64,000 nucleotides of DNA from Conexibacter arvalis (GTDB taxonomy: Bacteria; Actinomycetota; Thermoleophilia; Solirubrobacterales; Solirubrobacteraceae). Shown here piece by piece: positions 27,272-36,308 of this stretch (position 1 is the first letter of the stretch; each line of letters opens with the position of its first letter). The stretch is taken from positions 292,147 to 356,146 of the forward strand of contig NZ_JACHNU010000002.1 in NCBI RefSeq assembly GCF_014199525.1. The letters are read 5' to 3'. Under the pieces are notes generated by a model. That model did not search any database. It was not told the origin of the DNA and saw only the letters and a program-made list of their open reading frames with translations. Made by a program: the position numbers and the translations under genes.

Positions 27272-28323
27272 TCGACCTCACCTGCGCCATCCACGTCCAC
27301 TCCGACCACTCCGACGGCACGGGGACGGTCAGGGAGATCGCCGCCGACGCCGCGGCGGCCGGCGTCGACGTCGTCCTGCTGACCGACCACGACACGCTCT
27401 CGGCCCGGTACCACGGCCACGAGCGGTGGCACGGCTCGGTGCTCGTCTGCGTCGGCGAGGAGGTGACGATGCGCCCGGGCCACCATTACCTCGCGTTCGG
27501 GATCGACGCGCCGATCGACCACCGCGACCTCACCCCCGAGCAGGTCGTCGCCGAGGTCGCGCGCCGCGGCGGCTTCGGCTTCACCGGCCACCCCTTCTCG
27601 GTCGGATCGCCGCTGCTGGCGAAGATCCCGGCCGCCGGCTGGGAGGACCCGACCCCGGCCGGCGCGACCGGACTGGAGGTGTGGAGCCTCGTCACCGACA
27701 CGACCGAGCGGCTGCGCCGCTGGCGTGACGTGCTGCGCTTCCTCGCCGCGCCCGCCGCAGCGCCGCAGCTCGACCACCCGCGCCCCGAGGCGCTCGCCGC
27801 CTGGGACCGCGCCGGCGCGGAGCGCCGGGTCGTCGGCATCGGCGCGCTCGACGCCCACCAGTTCGGCCTGCGGATAGCCGGTCGCGTGCCGCTGAAGCTG
27901 ATGAGCTACCGCCGCACCTTCGAGCTGCTGCGCACCCACGTGCTGCTGGAGCGGCCGCCGAGCGGCGACGCCGACGCCGACCGCGCCGCCGTCTACGCGG
28001 CGCTGCGCGCCGGCCGCTGCTACATCGCCCGCGACGAGCTGGCGCAGGCCGGCGGCTTCCGCTTCTGGGGCGAGGGCGAGCAGCACGTCGAGATGGGCGA
28101 CGAGGCGCCCGCCAGCGGCGGCTTCACGCTCCACGTCCGCCTCCCGCGGCCGGCCGACGTGCGGATCGTCCGCGACGGCGTCGAGCTTGCGCGCGCGGCG
28201 CGAGCGTCGAGCCTCACCGCGCCGGCGCGCGAGCCGGGCGTCCACCGCGTCGAGGTGACGCTGAGAGACCGCGGCCGCCCGCGCACCTGGATCCTCTCGA
28301 ATCCGATCTACCTGCGCGGCTGA
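27268..28323 (+). CDS. PHP domain-containing phosphoesterase-like protein
   Basis: 351 aa. Metal-binding PHP motifs are HVHSDHSDGTG, LLTDHDT, and later HPFSVGSPL and ALDAHQFG. The C-terminal ~80 residues form a separate beta-rich segment (FTLHVRLPRPADVRIVRDGVELARA). PHP proteins hydrolyse phosphate monoesters or nucleic acids in the cytoplasm. The GTG start overlaps the stop of the dehydrogenase by 4 nt. The physiological substrate is unknown. Confidence 0.87.
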   Translation: MIDLTCAIHVHSDHSDGTGTVREIAADAAAAGVDVVLLTDHDTLSARYHGHERWHGSVLVCVGEEVTMRPGHHYLAFGIDAPIDHRDLTPEQVVAEVARRGGFGFTGHPFSVGSPLLAKIPAAGWEDPTPAGATGLEVWSLVTDTTERLRRWRDVLRFLAAPAAAPQLDHPRPEALAAWDRAGAERRVVGIGALDAHQFGLRIAGRVPLKLMSYRRTFELLRTHVLLERPPSGDADADRAAVYAALRAGRCYIARDELAQAGGFRFWGEGEQHVEMGDEAPASGGFTLHVRLPRPADVRIVRDGVELARAARASSLTAPAREPGVHRVEVTLRDRGRPRTWILSNPIYLRG

Positions 28324-28327
28324 GCGA

Positions 28328-28352
28328 GCGGGGCGCGCCGCACGCGCCCCGC
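28328..28352. terminator. Hairpin between convergent PHP and trxB genes
   Basis: GCGGGGCGCG/CGCGCCCCGC, a perfect 10-bp stem with a 5-nt loop, filling the 38-nt gap between the two convergent stop codons. No T-tract; likely a shared bidirectional terminator. Confidence 0.6.
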
Positions 28353-28361
28353 GCCGCCCGT

Positions 28362-29339
28362 TCAGGCCTCGATCGCCTCCGAGACCGGACGCGCGTCGAC
28401 GTTCGGCGGCGTGTCGCGCAGGTACCACTCGGCGTCGAGCGCCGCCTTGCAGCCTGAGCCGGCGGCGGTGATCGCCTGCCGGTAGGTGTGGTCGACGAGG
28501 TCGCCGGCGGCGAAGACGCCGCGCAGGTTGGTGCGGGTCGAGACGCCGTGCACCTTGACGTAGCCGTTGTCGTCGAGCTCGACCTGGTCCTTGACCAGCT
28601 CCGACTGCGGCTCGTGGCCGATCGCGATGAAGGCCCCGGTCGCCGAGTGCTCGATGATCTCGCCGCTCTCGACGTGCTGGAGGCGGACCTTCTCGAGCGC
28701 CCCTCTCTCGCCCGCGACGAACTCGTCGACGACGTACGGGGTCAGCCACTCGATGTTCGGCTGCTCTCTGGCGCGGTCGAGCATGATCGCCGAGGCGCGG
28801 AACTCGTCGCGGCGGTTGACGATCACGACTCTGCCGGCGAACTTCGCGAGGAAGATCGCCTCCTCCATCGCCGAGTCGCCGCCGCCGACGATCACCGTCT
28901 CGTGCTCCTTGAAGAAGGCGGCGTCGCAGGTCGCGCAGTAGGAGACGCCGCGGCCGCCGAGCTCGTCCTCGCCGGGCTTGCCGAGCTTCTTGTGCTGGGC
29001 GCCCATCGCGAGCACGACCGCCTTCGCCTGGAAGGCGTCGTCGCCGACCCAGACGGTGTGCAGCCCGCCGTCGCTCAGCTCGACTCTCGTCGCGTCGTCG
29101 GTGATGAAACGGGTGCCGAAGCGCTCGGCCTGGTCGCGGAACTCCTGCATCATCACCGGGCCCATGACGCCCTCGCGGTAGCCCGGGTAGTTCTCGACCT
29201 CGGTCGTCTGCTGGAGCAGGCCGCCCCAGGCGAAGCCCTCGATCACGAGCGGTCTGAGGTCGGCGCGCGCGGTGTAGAGCGCGGCCGTGTACCCGGCAGG
29301 TCCGCTGCCGACGATGATCACGTTCTCGACGTCTGCCAT
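28362..29339 (-). CDS. trxB: Thioredoxin-disulfide reductase
   Basis: 325 aa flavoprotein that reduces thioredoxin with NADPH. FAD motif IIVGSGPAGYTAALYTARA, redox-active CATC in SYCATCDAAFF, NADP motif VIVGGGDSAMEEAIFLAKF and the C-terminal GVFAAGDLVDHTYRQAITAAGSGCKAALDAEWYL are all present. The ATG at 29339 matches the family N-terminus; an in-frame ATG at 29369 is possible. AGA codons are common. No thioredoxin gene is adjacent. Confidence 0.96.
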   Translation of the reverse strand: MADVENVIIVGSGPAGYTAALYTARADLRPLVIEGFAWGGLLQQTTEVENYPGYREGVMGPVMMQEFRDQAERFGTRFITDDATRVELSDGGLHTVWVGDDAFQAKAVVLAMGAQHKKLGKPGEDELGGRGVSYCATCDAAFFKEHETVIVGGGDSAMEEAIFLAKFAGRVVIVNRRDEFRASAIMLDRAREQPNIEWLTPYVVDEFVAGERGALEKVRLQHVESGEIIEHSATGAFIAIGHEPQSELVKDQVELDDNGYVKVHGVSTRTNLRGVFAAGDLVDHTYRQAITAAGSGCKAALDAEWYLRDTPPNVDARPVSEAIEA

Positions 29340-29379
29340 GGGTCGCTCGGTTCTCCCGGTCATTTCCAATACTTCACAA

Positions 29380-29385
29380 AGAATA
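29380..29385 (-). promoter_or_regulatory. Candidate -10 box of trxB
   Basis: TATTCT on the minus strand within the only AT-rich patch between the two genes, about 40 nt before the trxB start. I saw no convincing SigR-type -35/-10 pair. Confidence 0.35.
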
Positions 29386-29465
29386 GCGCCCGCTCGCGCG
29401 AAGCCGCGGGTTCCCCGGGCAGCACGAACCGTCGCGCGCCGCCGTGGGGCTGGCGCTGCGCGGCA

Positions 29466-30602
29466 CTACGCCGCCGCCGGTTCGCGGCGCCAGCCGGCGA
29501 CCCGCTTGCGCAGCCCAAGGTAGGCGATCACGCCGGGGACGGTCGGCAGCCAGAAGGCGAAGACGCGGTAGGCCAGCACCGCGACGATCGCGAGGCTGCC
29601 GCTGACGCCGAAGGCGACGAAGGCGCCGATCATCCCGCCGTCGACGCCGCCGATCCCGCCCGGCAGCGGCAGCAGGTTGCCGAGCATCCCGACGAAGTAC
29701 GCCTGCACGATGACGGCCATCGGCGGGGCGTCGCCGAAGGCGTGGAAGCAGGCCCACAGCACGGCGACGTTGAAGATCCACCAGGTCGCGACGCCGACCA
29801 TCGCGCGGTCGGGATGGGCGGCCTTGTGGATCGCGAAGCGGATCCCGCCGCGCATCGACGCCGGCCCGAGCGCCAGCCGCCGCAGCCACTTCGCCGTCCG
29901 CGGCCGCCGCGGCGCCATCGCCTCCACGCGCGCGGGGAAGTCCTCCGGCACGAGCGCCAGCGGCAGCACGAGCGCGATCGCCAGCAGCCCGATCGCGGCC
30001 GGCACGATCGTCATGCCGAACGGGGCCGGGCCGGGGAAGAGGCCGGTCCGCAGGCCGATCCCGCAGACGATCATCGCCGCCACGTAGACGCCGTAGAGCA
30101 GGATCAGGAAGGCGATCATCCGCTCGGCGACCTCGCGGCGCTCCATCCCCGAGCGCCGCAGCGCCCAGGCCGTGACCGCGACGCCGCCGGCGCCGCCGGC
30201 GGCGAACAGGCGCGTCGCCGCCAGCCCGGCCATCGTCATCAGGTAGCTGTCGCGCAGCGTGATGCGCGAACGCGGCGGCACGTGAACGCCGTGGAACAAC
30301 GCGACGTAGCTGGCCATCGAGAGGATCTCGAAGACGAGCGCCGCCGCCAGCCATGCGTGGTCTCCGTCGGAGACTCTCTTCCACGTGTCCTGCACGCCGC
30401 CGATCTTCGGCAGCCCGAAGTAGAGGAAGGCGACGACCGCGAGCACGAACACGACGGAGCCGACGACGCGCCGGCGCGTCATCGTGACGCTCGGCATCTC
30501 CTCGTCGTCGTCGTGCTCGGGCCCGGCGCCGTTGGGCGTGGCGATCGGAGCGGTCGACGCGCTCCCCCGCGCGTCGGCCCGCCGCTGGACGTCCCTGCCC
30601 AT
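29466..30602 (-). CDS. YbhN/lysylphosphatidylglycerol synthase TM-region (flippase-like) protein
   Basis: 378 aa. About 40 acidic cytoplasmic residues come first, then eight or so membrane segments. The family fingerprint is MTMAGLAATRLFAAGGAGGVAVTAWALRRSG and the C-terminal GMLGNLLPLPGGIGGVDGGMIGAFVAFG. These UPF0104 proteins form the lipid flippase half of MprF and stand-alone flippases or glycolipid transfer proteins. The start lies 5 nt after the PAP2-type gene, making a two-gene membrane-lipid operon. Confidence 0.88.
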   Translation of the reverse strand: MGRDVQRRADARGSASTAPIATPNGAGPEHDDDEEMPSVTMTRRRVVGSVVFVLAVVAFLYFGLPKIGGVQDTWKRVSDGDHAWLAAALVFEILSMASYVALFHGVHVPPRSRITLRDSYLMTMAGLAATRLFAAGGAGGVAVTAWALRRSGMERREVAERMIAFLILLYGVYVAAMIVCGIGLRTGLFPGPAPFGMTIVPAAIGLLAIALVLPLALVPEDFPARVEAMAPRRPRTAKWLRRLALGPASMRGGIRFAIHKAAHPDRAMVGVATWWIFNVAVLWACFHAFGDAPPMAVIVQAYFVGMLGNLLPLPGGIGGVDGGMIGAFVAFGVSGSLAIVAVLAYRVFAFWLPTVPGVIAYLGLRKRVAGWRREPAAA

Positions 30603-30607
30603 CCGGC

Positions 30608-31540
30608 CTACGCCCGCGCTCTTGCTTCGAGTGCCGAAACGACGCGCCCGGCGCGCAGCGCCAGCGGGGTGAGCTTCGGCGCGGCCGCCCGCACGCCCTC
30701 GGTCAGCGCGAGGCCGGCGAGCAGGTCGACGACGTAGTGCTCGCCGAGGTAGACGAGCGCCAGCCCGAGCGTCAGCGCGTAGGTCCAGCCGATCGCGCCC
30801 TCGACCACCCCGACCTCCCCGAGCAGGTGGGCGGCGTTGACGGACGTGGCGAAGTGCAGCGAGGGCATGGCGGCGAGGGGGTTGCCTCCGAGCAAAGAGT
30901 AGAGCGGCCCCCAGCGGTGCTTCCAGAACTGCTCGCCGTACTCGATCATCATCCGCCGCACGCGCGTCTCGTCGTGGTCCTCCAGGCGCCCTCTCGACGC
31001 GGCGTACCACGGCGGCGCCGTCGGCAGCAGGTGGTAGACGAGCGCGCCGAGGTCGAAGACGGCGTAGGTCGTGGCGGCGGCGCGCCCGAATCTCTCGCGT
31101 CTGCGGATCAGGACGTAGGCCGCCGCGACGTGCGGGACGGCGAACCAGACCCAGTGGCACCAGACCAGCACCTTCTCGCCGCGGCGGATGCTGCCAGGCG
31201 CCGACAGCAGCCGCTGGAGCCGCAGCGTCGGCGGCGTGCCGAGGCCGATCACCGTGTCGATCCTGACCGGGTAGTCGATGTGGACCCTGCGCTGGAGAGC
31301 CTCCGGGTCGTCGTGCGGCATCTCGTACGCCGCCAGGTAGGCCCACATCTGCAGCGCGCAGGCGGCGACGTCGCGCGTGCGCGAGCGCGGAACCGCCACG
31401 CACAGGGCGACCGGGGCGGCCGCTGACACCGCCAGCACGGCCGGTTTGGGCAGCCTGGCGCGACGGCGGATCACCGGGGCGGCGACGCCCGCTGCGACGA
31501 TCGCCCATGCTGCGGCTCGGAGGGCCTTCGACTTCCGCAA
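30608..31540 (-). CDS. PAP2 superfamily membrane protein (inositolphosphotransferase-like)
   Basis: About 310 aa with several membrane spans. The active-site segment AMPSLHFATSVNAAHLL and GEHYVVDLLAGLAL carries both catalytic His of the PAP2_3/AUR1-like branch. Such enzymes transfer or remove phosphate-containing headgroups on lipids. I prefer a TTG start at 31540: a perfect TATACT (31550-31555) lies 9 nt before it in the leaderless arrangement seen across this window. A GTG at 31570 would extend the protein by 10 residues but put the TATACT inside the gene. Co-transcribed with the flippase-like gene. Confidence 0.85.
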   Translation of the reverse strand: MRKSKALRAAAWAIVAAGVAAPVIRRRARLPKPAVLAVSAAAPVALCVAVPRSRTRDVAACALQMWAYLAAYEMPHDDPEALQRRVHIDYPVRIDTVIGLGTPPTLRLQRLLSAPGSIRRGEKVLVWCHWVWFAVPHVAAAYVLIRRRERFGRAAATTYAVFDLGALVYHLLPTAPPWYAASRGRLEDHDETRVRRMMIEYGEQFWKHRWGPLYSLLGGNPLAAMPSLHFATSVNAAHLLGEVGVVEGAIGWTYALTLGLALVYLGEHYVVDLLAGLALTEGVRAAAPKLTPLALRAGRVVSALEARARA

Positions 31541-31689
31541 AGCGCCGGGAGTATATGAGGGTCGTCTCACTTCGCCGTCTCAGGTGCGCGAGAGCGGGCA
31601 CCTGCATCCCTCCCGCGACCCAGGATGCATGCCTCCCACCACCCACGATCGGCGCCGGTGTCGCATCGGCGCTCGTAGGATCCGGCCCC

Positions 31690-32502
31690 ATGAGCGACTA
31701 CGAGTTGGTCCACGCCTACGACACGGTGAACCTTCACCGTTCCGGCGGCGTGGCACGGATCGAGCTGAACCGTCCGCAGAAGATGAACGCCTGGGACACC
31801 CAGCTCGGGCTCGACCTGCGCGCCGCCGTCGACCGCACGAGCGCCGACGACGAGGTGCGCGCCGTGCTGCTCACCGGGGCCGGCCGCGGCTTCTCCTCCG
31901 GCGCCGACCTCTCGGCCGGCTTCGACCTGACGCCCGAAGGCCACCCCGACCTCCGCACCGTGCTCGTCGAGCGCTACGCGCCGATCATCACCAGCCTGCG
32001 CGCCGCGCCCAAGCCGGTGATCGCGGCCGTCGGCGGCGGCGCCGTCGGCATCGGCTGCTCGCTCGCGCTCGCCGCCGACCTGGTGCTCGCCGCCGAGTCG
32101 GCCTACTTCCTGCTCGCCTTCGTGAACATCGGCCTGGTCCCGGACGGCGGCGCCTCGGCCTTCATCCCCGCGCGGATCGGGCTGACCCGCGCGACCGAGC
32201 TGGCGATGCTCGGCGAGCGCCTGCCCGCGTCGAAGGCGCTCGACTGGGGCCTGATCAACGCCGTCCACCCCGACGCCGAGCTGGCCGGCGCCGCCGACGC
32301 GCTCGCGCAGCGGCTCGCCGCCGGCCCGACGCTGGCCCACGCCGGCGCGAAGCGACAGCTGAACGCGTGGGTCTACGAGGGCCTCGACAGGCAGCTCGCG
32401 CTGGAGGCCGAGACGCAACAGGAACAGGCCGCGACGAAGGACTTCGCGGAGGGCGCGGCGGCGTTCCTGCAGAAGCGAGCGCCGGAGTTCAAGGGTGTCT
32501 GA
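31690..32502 (+). CDS. Enoyl-CoA hydratase/isomerase family protein (PaaG-like)
   Basis: 270 aa crotonase-fold protein. Oxyanion-hole segments are GRGFSSGADLSAG and VGGGAVGIGCSLALAADL. The position of the second catalytic Glu of hydratases carries Asp (IGLVPDGGASAFI), as in PaaG-type isomerases of phenylacetate degradation. TAGGAT (31676-31681) ends 8 nt before the ATG without a ribosome-binding site. With the 3-hydroxyacyl-CoA dehydrogenase 5 kb away it suggests aromatic or fatty-acid CoA metabolism, though they are not in one operon. Confidence 0.9.
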   Translation: MSDYELVHAYDTVNLHRSGGVARIELNRPQKMNAWDTQLGLDLRAAVDRTSADDEVRAVLLTGAGRGFSSGADLSAGFDLTPEGHPDLRTVLVERYAPIITSLRAAPKPVIAAVGGGAVGIGCSLALAADLVLAAESAYFLLAFVNIGLVPDGGASAFIPARIGLTRATELAMLGERLPASKALDWGLINAVHPDAELAGAADALAQRLAAGPTLAHAGAKRQLNAWVYEGLDRQLALEAETQQEQAATKDFAEGAAAFLQKRAPEFKGV

Positions 32503-32521
32503 CCAGGCGCGCAAGCAGGCA

Positions 32522-32544
32522 AAAGCCCGTCGCGACGGGGCTTT
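32522..32544 (+). terminator. Terminator after the enoyl-CoA hydratase gene
   Basis: AAAGCCCGT-CGCG-ACGGGGCTTT, an A/T-capped GC stem with one bulged G, 20 nt after the stop codon. It separates this gene from the oxidase cluster and argues against starting CtaC within the hydratase gene. Confidence 0.7.
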
Positions 32545-32617
32545 GAGCGATCCCATCTTCCGGAGCGGGGCACCTGGCGCTTCGCTCCGCCGCAACGTGG
32601 ATAGAATCCGCGCCGCC

Positions 32618-33508
32618 TTGCGACCTGAAACTGCTTCCATTCGCCGCCGCGCTGTCGCGGCCCTGCTGCTCGCGACGATCGGATCGCTCGTCTTCGCCAG
32701 CGGCGCGTTCGCCGACTTCTTCACCCCTGAGTCGGGTGGCTCGCCGAACGCCGACCAGATCGACTCGCTGTACAAGATCATCCTCTACATAGCCATCGTG
32801 GTCTTCGTGGTGGTCGAGGGTGCGCTCTTCTACTCGCTCTGGAGATTCCGCGCCAAGAAGGGCGCGGTTGCTGCTCAGATTCACGGCAACACCCGTCTGG
32901 AGATCTCCTGGACGGTCGGCGCCGCCCTCATCCTCGTGGCTCTCGCCGCGGTGACGTTCTCGAAGCTCAGCTCGATCCAGGACCCGCCGAACAGCGACCC
33001 GGACGGTCTCGAGCTCGCCGACGGCGTGCTGACCGCCTCGGTCGACATGCCCAGACCGCCGAACGGCAGAGCGCTCGTCATCTGCGTGTCCGGCCGCCAG
33101 TACATCTGGCGCTACACGTACGGCGCCGACTGCCGGAGAAACCCCTTCGGTCTCGTCTACTCCTACGAGGAGATGGTCGTGCCGGCCAAGACGACCGTCG
33201 TCCTCGACATCGAGGCGACCGACGTCATCCACTCGTGGTGGATCCCGAAGCTCGGCGGCAAGTTCGACGCCGTCCCCGGCTACAAGAACTACACGTGGTT
33301 CAAGGCCCCGAAGGCCGGCGAGACCTACGTTGGTCAGTGCGCCGAGCTCTGCGGCCGCAACCACGCCGACATGACCGCCCGCGTCCGCGTCGTGACGCCG
33401 GACGAGTACACGGCCTGGCTCGACCAGCAGAGAAGAGACATCGCCGACGCCGATAGACAGGTTCAGGAGCTCCGCAGAGAGCTCTTCAGCGACGGCGACC
33501 TCAATTAG
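32618..33508 (+). CDS. ctaC: Cytochrome c oxidase subunit II (aa3 type)
   Basis: 296 aa. Signal peptide ending around GAFA, two membrane helices, then the CuA cupredoxin domain with VIHSWWIPKLGGK (His) and GQCAELCGRNHADM (two Cys, Glu, His, Met), the full CuA ligand set. It receives electrons from cytochrome c. I chose TTG at 32618: TAGAAT (32602-32607) precedes it by 10 nt and a terminator lies further upstream; a GTG at 32597 is an alternative. Eight of about 21 Arg codons are AGA. The first gene of the A1-type oxidase cluster. Confidence 0.92.
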   Translation: MRPETASIRRRAVAALLLATIGSLVFASGAFADFFTPESGGSPNADQIDSLYKIILYIAIVVFVVVEGALFYSLWRFRAKKGAVAAQIHGNTRLEISWTVGAALILVALAAVTFSKLSSIQDPPNSDPDGLELADGVLTASVDMPRPPNGRALVICVSGRQYIWRYTYGADCRRNPFGLVYSYEEMVVPAKTTVVLDIEATDVIHSWWIPKLGGKFDAVPGYKNYTWFKAPKAGETYVGQCAELCGRNHADMTARVRVVTPDEYTAWLDQQRRDIADADRQVQELRRELFSDGDLN

Positions 33509-33529
33509 GAAAAAGGACCCAGACCGACC

Positions 33530-35230
33530 ATGGCAACCACCGACTTCGCGACGCGTCCCGTGCCGCAGGTGCTCGCCCACGAGGTCCATGCCGAACGCAC
33601 GCGCGCACGCTGGATCGACTGGCTGACCACCACCGATCACAAGAAGATCGGGATCATGTACATCGTCTCGTCGTTCGCCTTCTTCTTGATTGGCGGCATC
33701 GAGGCGCTGCTGATGCGGGTGCAGCTCGCCGTTCCGAACAACAACTTCCTCACGCCGGAACACTTCAACGAGCTCTTCACGCTCCACGGCACGACGATGA
33801 TCTTCCTCTTCGTCGTACCGATCATGGCGGGCTTCGCGAACTACTTCCTGCCATTGATGATCGGCGCGCGAGACATGGCGTTCCCGCGCCTGAACGCGCT
33901 GTCGCTGTGGCTCCTGCTGTTCGGCGGCATCGTCTTCTACGCGTCGCTGCTGTGGCAGCCGCCGGAGGCCGGCTGGTTCTCCTACACCCCGCTCTCGAAC
34001 GAGATGTACACGCCGAGCGGCGGTCAGGACGCGTGGATCTTCCTGATCCACATCACCGGCATCTCGTCGCTGGTCGGCGCGGTCAACTTCTACGCGACGA
34101 TCGTGAACATGCGCGCGCCCGGCATGGGCTGGGGCCGCCTGCCGCTGTTCGTCTGGACGATCCTCATCTACGCGCTCCTGCTGATCCTGGCGCTGCCCGT
34201 GATCGCCGGCGCGGTGACGATGCTCCTGACGGACCGTCACTTCGGAACGCACTTCTTCGACCCGACCGAGGGCGGATCGCCAGTCCTCTGGCAGCACCTC
34301 TTCTGGTTCTTCGGCCACCCCGAGGTGTACATCATGATCCTGCCGGGCTTCGGCATCGTCTCCGAGGTCCTGCCGGTCTTCGCCCGCAAGCCGATCTTCG
34401 GCTACAAGGCGGTCGCCGCCTCGACCGCGGTCATCGCCTTCCTGGCGGCGCTCGTGTGGGCTCACCACATGTTCAGCGTCCCGGTGCCGACCGTCGTGCT
34501 CGGGTTCTTCATGTTGTCCTCGTTCCTGATCGCGGTGCCGACAGGCGTGAAGATCTTCAACTGGATCGCCACGCTCTGGCGCGGGTCGATCGTGACGGCC
34601 TCCCCGCTCTACTTCGCGGCCGGCTTCATCGCGATCTTCGTCATCGGCGGCATCACCGGCATCTTCCTCGCCGTCTTCCCCGTCGACTGGCAGCTGACCG
34701 ACACGTACTTCGTCGTCGCTCACTTCCACTACGTGCTGATGGGCGGCGCGGTCTTCACCATCTTCTGCGGCCTCTACTACTGGTACCCGAAGATGACGGG
34801 CCGGCTGTGCAGCGAGCCGCTCGCGAAGGCCTCGTTCTGGGTGATGTTCGTCGGCTTCAACATGACGTTCCTCGTCCAGCACGCCGCCGGCCTCTCGGGC
34901 ATGCCGCGCCGCGTCTACCAGTACCCGGCGGACGCCGGCCTGACGCTGTACAACCAGATCTCGACGGTCGGCTCGTTCGTGCTCGGCGTCGGCATCCTGA
35001 TGTCGGTCTGGAACTTCGTCCGCAGCTGGAAGACCGGCGCGGTCGCGGGCCCGGACCCGTGGAAGGGCAACACGCTGGAGTGGTTCACCCAGTCGCCCCC
35101 GCCGGTCAACAACTTCGACGAGATCCCGCGTGTCCGCTCCGTCGAGCCGATGAAGGACATCCGCCGTCAGGTGGAGCGCCAGTCCGGCATCGAGCACGAT
35201 CAGGTCACGCAACCGTCGACGACCGCGTAG
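33530..35230 (+). CDS. ctaD: Cytochrome c oxidase subunit I, A1 type
   Basis: 566 aa with twelve expected membrane helices. It contains FFGHPEVYIMILPGFG with the D-channel Glu and the His-Tyr pair of the CuB site, WAHHMF (two CuB His), VPTGVKIFNW with the K-channel Lys, and VAHFHYVLMGG (haem ligands). HPEVY marks the A1 subclass. AAGGA precedes the ATG. Arg codons are nearly all CGN, in contrast to the adjacent ctaC. It forms the catalytic core with CtaC; no subunit III gene lies in this cluster. Confidence 0.96.
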   Translation: MATTDFATRPVPQVLAHEVHAERTRARWIDWLTTTDHKKIGIMYIVSSFAFFLIGGIEALLMRVQLAVPNNNFLTPEHFNELFTLHGTTMIFLFVVPIMAGFANYFLPLMIGARDMAFPRLNALSLWLLLFGGIVFYASLLWQPPEAGWFSYTPLSNEMYTPSGGQDAWIFLIHITGISSLVGAVNFYATIVNMRAPGMGWGRLPLFVWTILIYALLLILALPVIAGAVTMLLTDRHFGTHFFDPTEGGSPVLWQHLFWFFGHPEVYIMILPGFGIVSEVLPVFARKPIFGYKAVAASTAVIAFLAALVWAHHMFSVPVPTVVLGFFMLSSFLIAVPTGVKIFNWIATLWRGSIVTASPLYFAAGFIAIFVIGGITGIFLAVFPVDWQLTDTYFVVAHFHYVLMGGAVFTIFCGLYYWYPKMTGRLCSEPLAKASFWVMFVGFNMTFLVQHAAGLSGMPRRVYQYPADAGLTLYNQISTVGSFVLGVGILMSVWNFVRSWKTGAVAGPDPWKGNTLEWFTQSPPPVNNFDEIPRVRSVEPMKDIRRQVERQSGIEHDQVTQPSTTA

Positions 35231-35240
35231 GCTCTCCCTG

Positions 35241-36149
35241 GTGGAAGCGTCGCGCGTCACCTCTCCCGTCAAGCCGACGCACGCCCTCAGCGGCGTGCGT
35301 CGGGTCGTTGCGGACTACGTCACGCTGACGAAGCCGCGCGTTCAGCTGCTGCTGCTGCTGACGACCGTGGCGACGATGGAGATCGCCGGCAACCCGTCGC
35401 TCGGCCTGATCGTGCTGACGGTCATCGGCGGGTACCTGTCGGCCGGCGGCGCGGGCGCGATCAACCACTGGTACGACCGCGACATCGACGCGAAGATGGC
35501 CCGCACGGCGACCCGGCCGATCCCGTCGGGCCGCGTCAGCCCGCGCGCGGTGCTGATCTACGGCATCGGGCTGCAGGTCGCGTCGTTCGTGCTGCTGTCG
35601 CTGACCGTCAACCTGCTCGCGGCCCTCTTCGCGCTCGCCGGCTTCCTCGGCTACGTCTTCATCTACACGCTGTGGCTGAAGCGCTCGACGCCGCAGAACA
35701 TCGTGATCGGCGGCGCCGCCGGCGCCGTCCCGCCGCTCGTCGGCTGGGTCGCGACGACCGGCTCCTTCGATCCGGCCGCGCTCTATCTGTTCGCGATCGT
35801 CTTCTACTGGACGCCGCCCCACTTCTGGGCGCTCAGCCTTCGCATGAAGGACGAGTACGCGGCGGTCGGCGTGCCGATGCTGCCGGTCGTGCGCGGCGAG
35901 GAGGAGACCCGCCGCCAGATCACGCTGTACACCTTCCTGCTCGTCGCAGTCACCTTCCTGCCGTTCGCGGGCCAGCTGTTCGACGGCATCTACGCCGTCA
36001 GCGCGGCGGTGCTCGGCGGCTGGTTCCTGTGGCTCGCGGTGAGACTCCAGCGCAACCCGGACCGCGGCGCGGCGCTCAAGCTGTACCTCTTCTCGATGCT
36101 CTACCTCGCGCTGCTGTTCGCCGCGATGGTGGCCGACGTGAAGCTGTAG
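35241..36149 (+). CDS. ctaB: Protoheme IX farnesyltransferase
   Basis: 302 aa UbiA-family membrane prenyltransferase making haem O from protohaem, the first step to haem A. Signatures are TKPRVQLLLLLTT, the aspartate-rich NHWYDRDIDAKMARTATRPIPSG and a second motif in RMKDEYAAVGVPMLPVVRG. GTG start. TAGGCT, partly made from the ctaD stop codon, lies 7 nt before it, so an internal leaderless promoter is possible besides read-through from ctaD. Confidence 0.95.
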   Translation: MEASRVTSPVKPTHALSGVRRVVADYVTLTKPRVQLLLLLTTVATMEIAGNPSLGLIVLTVIGGYLSAGGAGAINHWYDRDIDAKMARTATRPIPSGRVSPRAVLIYGIGLQVASFVLLSLTVNLLAALFALAGFLGYVFIYTLWLKRSTPQNIVIGGAAGAVPPLVGWVATTGSFDPAALYLFAIVFYWTPPHFWALSLRMKDEYAAVGVPMLPVVRGEEETRRQITLYTFLLVAVTFLPFAGQLFDGIYAVSAAVLGGWFLWLAVRLQRNPDRGAALKLYLFSMLYLALLFAAMVADVKL

Positions 36150-36195
36150 ACCCCATACACTCTGCCCTTCCCCACCCCGACACCGAACTGGAACC

Positions 36196-36306
36196 ATGGA
36201 CCGACGTCTCGCTCGTAAGAACATCCGCTCGGCGCTGATCGCCACGGCCGTCTGCGTCTTCATGTTCGGCGCGTCGTTCCTGGCCGCCGCGATCTACATC
36301 TCCTAG
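36196..36306 (+). CDS. 36-residue membrane peptide in the aa3 oxidase cluster
   Basis: MDRRLARKNIRS followed by one hydrophobic helix (ALIATAVCVFMFGASFLAAAIYI). The stop lies 2 nt before the start of the next gene, and it sits exactly where small oxidase subunits are found, so I take it as real. ATACACT about 35 nt upstream could be a promoter. A 36-residue peptide of the same kind also occurs in the second oxidase cluster. Function inferred: oxidase assembly or accessory subunit. Confidence 0.6.
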   Translation: MDRRLARKNIRSALIATAVCVFMFGASFLAAAIYIS

Positions 36307-36308
36307 TC

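Noticed and set aside
29339-29465. SigR-type (GGAAT/GTT) promoter before trxB
   Set aside because: GGAAAT is present near 29360 but no GTT at the required spacing.
32495-32617. Upstream GTG start for aa3 subunit II within the enoyl-CoA hydratase gene
   Set aside because: A terminator hairpin at 32522-32544 lies in this stretch and the added residues would precede the signal peptide. The TTG at 32618 with TAGAAT upstream fits better.
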